A stretch of DNA of 64,000 nucleotides from Actinomycetes bacterium (GTDB lineage Bacteria > Actinomycetota > Acidimicrobiia > Acidimicrobiales > SZUA-35), in the NCBI GenBank assembly GCA_024280015.1, contig JAJRQY010000018.1, positions 1-64,000 of the forward strand, written 5' to 3'. Each line of letters starts with the position of its first letter. The stretch's first letter is position 1. Below are positions 59,981 through 64,000 of the stretch, piece after piece. The translations under genes were made by a program, and so were the position numbers. The notes under the pieces are model-generated. The model saw only the letters and a list, made by a program, of their open reading frames with translations, was not told the DNA's origin and did no database searches.

Positions 59981-60895
59981 ATGAAGATTCGAATTGGCTA
60001 CGGCCTCGGCACTATGGGCGCCACCACTAGTCAGGTCCGATTTCGACAGCTGGTTGACGGCTTGGAACGTCATCGTTTTGACTCGCTGTGGTTATCGGAA
60101 CGGATGCGAGGAGACTGCTTGGACCCGATGGTCGGCATGTCCTACGCCTGTGCCAGGACCACCCACCTCAAGGTTGGGATGTCGGTGATGGTCCTGCCGG
60201 GACGGAATCCGGTGGTGTTGGCCAAGTCCATCGCCAGCCTTGATCGTCTCTCGGGTGGTCGGGTCTTGCCTGCCTTTGGGCTCGGTGTTGCTAATGCGGG
60301 GGAGCACCAGGCATTCGGGGTTGATCCTAAGGACCGCGGACGATGGTTCAATGAGGCTCTGCCCTTGATGCGAAGACTCTGGTCCGAAGACAATGTCAGC
60401 CACCAAGGCAAGAGGTTTACCTTGCAAGATGTCACCATCAGGCCCCGTCCAATCCAAGATCCGTTGGAAGTCTGGCTTGGCGGGGCGTCGCCATTGGAGC
60501 TGAAGCGGGTCGGCCGTCATGGGGATGGCTGGCTGCCATCCTTTTGTACCCCAAAGCAGGTGGCTAAGGACCGTCTGATAATTGAGCAGGTGGCCAAGGA
60601 ACATGACCGCGAGATCGAAGCCGAGCACTTCGGTGCCCTCATTCCGTATCGAAATGATGGTGAGGAGATGAACGAACGGTTCCAGGCGATTCTGACAGCC
60701 AGAAACCCTGATGCTGACCCCAGTGATGTGTTTCCAACCAAGTCACAACTTGTTGCCACCCTCGGGCGGTTCATAGACGAAGGGTTCTCCAAGTTCGTTG
60801 TTGTGCCAAGCATTGAACCTGGAGTGAAGGACGACCGAGACTGGGATGACGAGCTGGACGAGATAGCGACCTTGGTGAAACCACTGGAGAACTGA
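59981..60895 (+). CDS. LLM-class (F420-type) oxidoreductase, divergent partner
   Basis: A 304-residue member of the same superfamily, encoded 70 bases from and opposite to the other LLM gene. Motifs: MKIRIGYGLGTM, LVDGLERHRFDSLWLSERM, VGMSVMVLPGRNPVVLAKSI, SGGRVLPAFGLG and LEVWLGGASPLELKRVGRHGDGW. The two proteins are only distantly similar, so this is not a recent duplication. It lies 72 bases before an acyl-CoA synthetase gene, which may form an operon with it. Confidence 0.87.
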   Translation: MKIRIGYGLGTMGATTSQVRFRQLVDGLERHRFDSLWLSERMRGDCLDPMVGMSYACARTTHLKVGMSVMVLPGRNPVVLAKSIASLDRLSGGRVLPAFGLGVANAGEHQAFGVDPKDRGRWFNEALPLMRRLWSEDNVSHQGKRFTLQDVTIRPRPIQDPLEVWLGGASPLELKRVGRHGDGWLPSFCTPKQVAKDRLIIEQVAKEHDREIEAEHFGALIPYRNDGEEMNERFQAILTARNPDADPSDVFPTKSQLVATLGRFIDEGFSKFVVVPSIEPGVKDDRDWDDELDEIATLVKPLEN

Positions 60896-60967
60896 CAGCA
60901 GCTTGATGAGTCGGCTAGTTTTCGTGCCTGCCTCGGCATCACCGCCGACTGATCCTGGGAGTTTTCT

Positions 60968-62503
60968 GTGAAGGTGCCATTGACGATCAACGACTTCCTA
61001 GACCGCGGAGTCACCGTGTACCCCGATCGAGTAGCCATTGTTGATGAGCCCGATCAGCCAGCGCCCTCACTTGGTCGCATCACCTACCGTGAGCTGGGAG
61101 ACATGCAGCGCCAGATGGGTGTTGCCATGGACAAGCTCGGCTTGCCAATGGGGGCCAAGGTGGCCATGGTTAGCCACAACTCCGCCCGGCTGCTCACCTC
61201 GTTCTATGGGGTTAGCGGCAATGGTCGCATCTTTGTGCCAATCAACTTTCGATTGTCGGCAACAGAGATCCAGTACATCGTTGACCATTGCGAGGCTGAC
61301 GTCTTGCTGATCGATCCAGAGTTGGAAGAGGATCTTGCCTCGGTGACCTGCAACAAGAAGTGGATCATGGGGCCCGAAAGTGATGCGGTCTGGTACGGCA
61401 AGGAAGGAACCCCAGCTGCCTGGGAACCAGATGAAGACGCCATCAGCTCCATCAACTACACGTCGGGAACCACGGCCCGGCCAAAGGGAGTCGAGCAAAC
61501 CCACCGGGCTCGCTGGATCAATGCCGTCACCTTTGGTTGGCACGTGTCAGTTACGGACCGTGACGTGTATCTGCACACCCTGCCCATGTTTCATTGTGAT
61601 GGCTGGGGACTGCTCTACACCATGTGTGGGATGGGAGTGAAGCATGTCGTCCTACGTAAGGTTGATGGGGCCGAGATCTTGCGTCGTGTTCGTGATGAGG
61701 GCGTAACCGTCATGGCTGGAGCCCCCGCGGTTGTAGCTGCGGTCTTGGATGCGGCGGCGGAATGGGACGGTGAGATTCCGGGCCGAGACAAGGTCCGCAT
61801 GATCGTGGCTGGTGCCCCGCCCCCAACAGCAACTATTGAGCGGATGGAAACGGAGCTCGGCTGGGAATTCATCCAGATCTATGGTCTGACCGAAACCGCA
61901 CCCCTGCTCACCATCAACCGCAAGCGCCAAGAATGGGATGATCTGACCGCAAATGAGCGAGCACAAAAGCTTGGCCGCGCTGGTGTGCCTGCCATTGGCA
62001 TCAAGATGAGTCTTGGTTCGACGGGGGAGCTCTTGGCGCAGGGCAACCATATTCTTGATGCCTACCTGGCCAACCCTGAAGCAACCGAGGAGGCGATGGA
62101 AGGTGGCTGGTTCCATACCGGTGACGGCGGAGTTTGTGACGCCGAGGGTTACTACGCCATCACCGACCGGAAGAAGGACGTGATTATTTCCGGTGGCGAG
62201 AATGTGAGTTCCATCGAGGTCGAGGACATGTTGTTCTCCCACCCCGAGGTGAACGAGGTTGCCGTTATTGGGGTGCCTCATGAGAAGTGGGGAGAAACAG
62301 TCAAGGCATTGGTCGTTCTTGCCCCCGGTTCGTCAGCTGATGAAGCGACCCTCATCCAACACTGCCGTGACAATATGACCCACTACAAGTGCCCAACTTC
62401 CATTGAGTTTCGCGATGAACTGGCACGGACGGCCACAGGCAAGCTCCAGAAATTCAAGCTTCGTGCCCCCTTCTGGGAGGGTCGCGACAAGATGATCAAC
62501 TAG
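60968..62503 (+). CDS. Acyl-CoA synthetase (AMP-forming), FadD-like
   Basis: A 511-residue ligase. Motifs: INYTSGTTARPKGVEQTHRA (P-loop), FIQIYGLTETAPLLTINR, WFHTGDGGVCDAEGYYAITDRKKDVIISGGENVS and the C-terminal lysine in RTATGKLQKFKLR. It belongs to the medium-length FadD/acyl-ligase group and probably acts on a fatty or aryl acid. The GTG start is at 60968. Its stop shares a base with the next gene's GTG (TAGTG), so the two are coupled. Confidence 0.9.
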   Translation: MKVPLTINDFLDRGVTVYPDRVAIVDEPDQPAPSLGRITYRELGDMQRQMGVAMDKLGLPMGAKVAMVSHNSARLLTSFYGVSGNGRIFVPINFRLSATEIQYIVDHCEADVLLIDPELEEDLASVTCNKKWIMGPESDAVWYGKEGTPAAWEPDEDAISSINYTSGTTARPKGVEQTHRARWINAVTFGWHVSVTDRDVYLHTLPMFHCDGWGLLYTMCGMGVKHVVLRKVDGAEILRRVRDEGVTVMAGAPAVVAAVLDAAAEWDGEIPGRDKVRMIVAGAPPPTATIERMETELGWEFIQIYGLTETAPLLTINRKRQEWDDLTANERAQKLGRAGVPAIGIKMSLGSTGELLAQGNHILDAYLANPEATEEAMEGGWFHTGDGGVCDAEGYYAITDRKKDVIISGGENVSSIEVEDMLFSHPEVNEVAVIGVPHEKWGETVKALVVLAPGSSADEATLIQHCRDNMTHYKCPTSIEFRDELARTATGKLQKFKLRAPFWEGRDKMIN

Positions 62504-62964
62504 TGGGCGGCTACCGATCTGGTGTCGCCCTCATTGTTGCAACCATCGTTCTTCTTTCTGGCTGCTCATCGTCCCTGACTCGACAAGAGGCCGATGCGGC
62601 CTTTCTTCGCAGTCACCCCGATGCAACCGAACACCAGGCTGGATGTGTTGTTGACAAGCTGATCGCCATCTATGGGTTGGATGGGCTCCGGATCGAGTTG
62701 GAGCGTGAAGTGCCTGCTCGTTCCTTTGAGATTGATCAGTTTCGAGGGTCCTTTGGTTGCGGGCTTACTGATGATGTTGAGGCCGAGCTTGCCCGCCAAC
62801 TTGAGGCCACTGGGATCGAAGCCATCGCAGCAAGGTGCGCGGCAAAGGAATTGACGACCAACCTCGATGAGGAGGGGTTGGACGTCTTGTTGTCGGGGGA
62901 GATCACCGATGACTTCTATGAGAAGTACTTTGTTGCTCTAGAGGCCTGTAATGCGCTGCCCTAG
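62503..62964 (+). CDS. Small lipoprotein of unknown function
   Basis: A 153-residue predicted lipoprotein: signal GVALIVATIVLLSGC with Cys about 21, then a helical domain with three further cysteines pairs or singles (AGCVVDKLI, GCGLTDD, ARCAAKEL, EACNALP) that may form disulfides. The pattern of an Asp/Glu-rich helical domain with spaced Cys resembles actinobacterial secreted proteins of unknown function. The GTG start overlaps the acyl-CoA synthetase stop by one base. Confidence 0.7.
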   Translation: MGGYRSGVALIVATIVLLSGCSSSLTRQEADAAFLRSHPDATEHQAGCVVDKLIAIYGLDGLRIELEREVPARSFEIDQFRGSFGCGLTDDVEAELARQLEATGIEAIAARCAAKELTTNLDEEGLDVLLSGEITDDFYEKYFVALEACNALP

Positions 62965-63047
62965 GCGGCCTTCAGTCAGCGAAGATCAAGAGTGCAGATC
63001 GATCAATGAAGATCGATCGAGAACGACGAGCATGAGAGTGAGATGCC

Positions 63048-64000
63048 ATGAGCTATGCCAGTGACGACGCCGCCAGGCTGATTGGTGAGGTGTGGGCCGA
63101 TGAGATAGTCCAGCAACTGCATGACTACATCGAGATTCCCGCCCTGTCCCCGAGCTTTGACCCAGACTGGGTTGCCAATGGTCATATCCAATCCGCGGTT
63201 AACCAGATCATGAGCTGGATCAAGACCCGTCCGGTACAAGGAATGACCGTCGGGGTGCAGGAACTAGAAGGCCGGACTCCTGTCATTGTGGTTGAGATCG
63301 CAGCCTTCGGTGCAGCAGAGAACGCTCGTTCCGGGGAAACAGGCAGAACAGCCGAAACGGTCCTGTTGTATGGGCACTTGGACAAGCAGCCCGAGATGAT
63401 TGGCTGGCGAGATGACCTGGGCCCGTGGAAGCCCGTGCGCCACGGCGACCGATTGTATGGCCGGGGAGGGGCCGACGACGGATACGCCGCGTTCGCCAGC
63501 CTGACGGCGATCGAGGCTGTTCAAGCCAGCGGGGGGAGCCATAGTCGCTGTGTGCTGCTGGTTGAAGCCTCAGAAGAGTCGGGCAGTCCGGATCTGCCCG
63601 CCCACATTGACGCGCTGCAGGAACGCTTGGGTGACGTTTCACTGGTGATCTGTCTTGATTCGGGGTGTGCCACCTTTGACACTCTTTGGCTCACGACGTC
63701 ATTACGAGGGTTGGCTGATGGCACCTTGACGGTGGACATCGTGTCCGAAGGCCTGCATTCGGGTTCGGCCGGGGGAGTGGTCCCATCTTCGTTCCGGATC
63801 ATTCGCCAACTGTTGAATCGGATTGAAAACGTCCTGACCGGTGAGATCCTCCTGGAAGGAGCCAATGTCGACATACCGGAATACCGGCAAGCGGAGATGG
63901 CTGCTGTTGCGGAGGATCTGGGCTCAGCTGCGCTTGAGTCGATCCCCTTTGTCGAGGGCGCCTCACCGGTCGGAGATGATGTCACCCAGATGTTGCTGAA
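63048..64000 (+). CDS. M20-family metallopeptidase, cut by the window end
   Basis: A frame open from the ATG at 63048 to the window end (about 317 codons seen). It translates to an M20 dipeptidase-type protein: YGHLDKQPEM carries the first metal His/Asp, GRGGADDGYAAFAS the bridging Asp, EASEESGSPDLPAHI the catalytic Glu pair, and CLDSGC the next ligand Asp. It resembles carnosinase-like peptidases with a di-zinc site. GAGAGTGAG precedes the start. The C-terminal part with the last His ligand is outside the window. Confidence 0.88.
   Translation, partial: MSYASDDAARLIGEVWADEIVQQLHDYIEIPALSPSFDPDWVANGHIQSAVNQIMSWIKTRPVQGMTVGVQELEGRTPVIVVEIAAFGAAENARSGETGRTAETVLLYGHLDKQPEMIGWRDDLGPWKPVRHGDRLYGRGGADDGYAAFASLTAIEAVQASGGSHSRCVLLVEASEESGSPDLPAHIDALQERLGDVSLVICLDSGCATFDTLWLTTSLRGLADGTLTVDIVSEGLHSGSAGGVVPSSFRIIRQLLNRIENVLTGEILLEGANVDIPEYRQAEMAAVAEDLGSAALESIPFVEGASPVGDDVTQMLL

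Noticed and set aside
62996-63022. A further tandem repeat (AGATCGATC twice) before the M20 gene
   Set aside because: Only about 10 of 14 bases repeat and the motif is GATC-rich, so it is weaker than the other junction duplications and not counted with them.
1-64000. tRNA, rRNA, riboswitch, insertion sequence, prophage or integrated element
   Set aside because: I saw no T-loop-like tRNA signature in the gaps, no transposase or integrase reading frame, no flanking long repeats and no recognisable riboswitch core. Short or divergent RNAs could be missed by eye.

Overview
The window looks like chromosomal DNA of a moderately high-GC actinobacterium, most likely of the class Acidimicrobiia. That placement is inferred from gene content, not from a marker gene. 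It rests on a nickel superoxide dismutase with its own maturation protease, two LLM/F420-type oxidoreductases, an MTB12-like lipoprotein, a GH15-type trehalase fused to trehalose-6-phosphate phosphatase, an LAXTG-type (sortase E) surface protein and an MMPL-type membrane protein. GTG and TTG starts and 1- to 4-base gene overlaps are frequent. I saw no rRNA, tRNA, CRISPR array, transposase, integrase or phage gene.

Layout. 0.2-3.5 kb: a leftward heme-uptake operon (hmuT-hmuU-hmuV) ending in an MTB12-like lipoprotein gene. 3.6-6.4 kb: a TetR regulator, then a TetR-ccmF pair on the minus strand, so heme import and cytochrome c maturation are neighbours. 6.5-14.7 kb: small housekeeping and accessory genes (Hsp20, an ACT-domain protein whose start codon lies in a hairpin loop, a pterin-dehydratase/VOC fusion, a nitronate monooxygenase-MFS pair, DUF3291-hydrolase, a TauD-family dioxygenase behind a shortened HAD gene, DinB). 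14.7-20.1 kb: a 1.8-kilo-residue SdrD-B surface protein. 20.3-24.8 kb: a dimethylglycine/sarcosine-dehydrogenase-like gene coupled to a choline-kinase-like gene, then a small membrane protein and a DUF937 protein. 25.0-27.7 kb: an MMPL-like protein. 27.7-31.2 kb: a transsulfuration operon (cystathionine beta-synthase, cystathionine gamma-synthase/lyase, 2-hydroxyacid dehydrogenase).

31.4-38.8 kb: an acyl-CoA synthetase gene overlapping a complete branched-chain-type ABC importer (livH, livM, livK, livF, livG), with a strong hairpin after livK. 38.9-41.5 kb: a membrane PAS-GGDEF-EAL protein with an intact cyclase motif and a damaged EAL site. 41.5-47.4 kb: a leftward phenylacetate operon in the order MarR, paaK, paaA, paaD, paaB, paaC, DUF3237, enoyl-CoA hydratase. 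47.7-52.4 kb: SulP transporter, sodN, sodX and an ABC-F ATPase. 52.4-64 kb: the trehalose fusion enzyme, a membrane-anchored HExxH protein, a secreted GH5-type glycosidase with two copies of a beta-sandwich module, two divergent LLM oxidoreductases, an acyl-CoA synthetase-lipoprotein pair and an M20 peptidase cut by the window end.

The most unusual signal is at gene junctions. Short tandem duplications (14, 15 and 20 bp) span stop or start codons at several operon joints. Upstream of paaB, four perfect 14-bp copies create three consecutive five-codon minicistrons, each ending in a GTGA overlap with the next start, the last being the paaB start. Upstream of paaA, a 20-bp duplication makes a seven-codon minicistron ending in an ATGA overlap with paaA. 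The two units share a related core sequence. This may be a translational-coupling device that can vary by slippage, or simply slippage scars. The sequence alone cannot decide.
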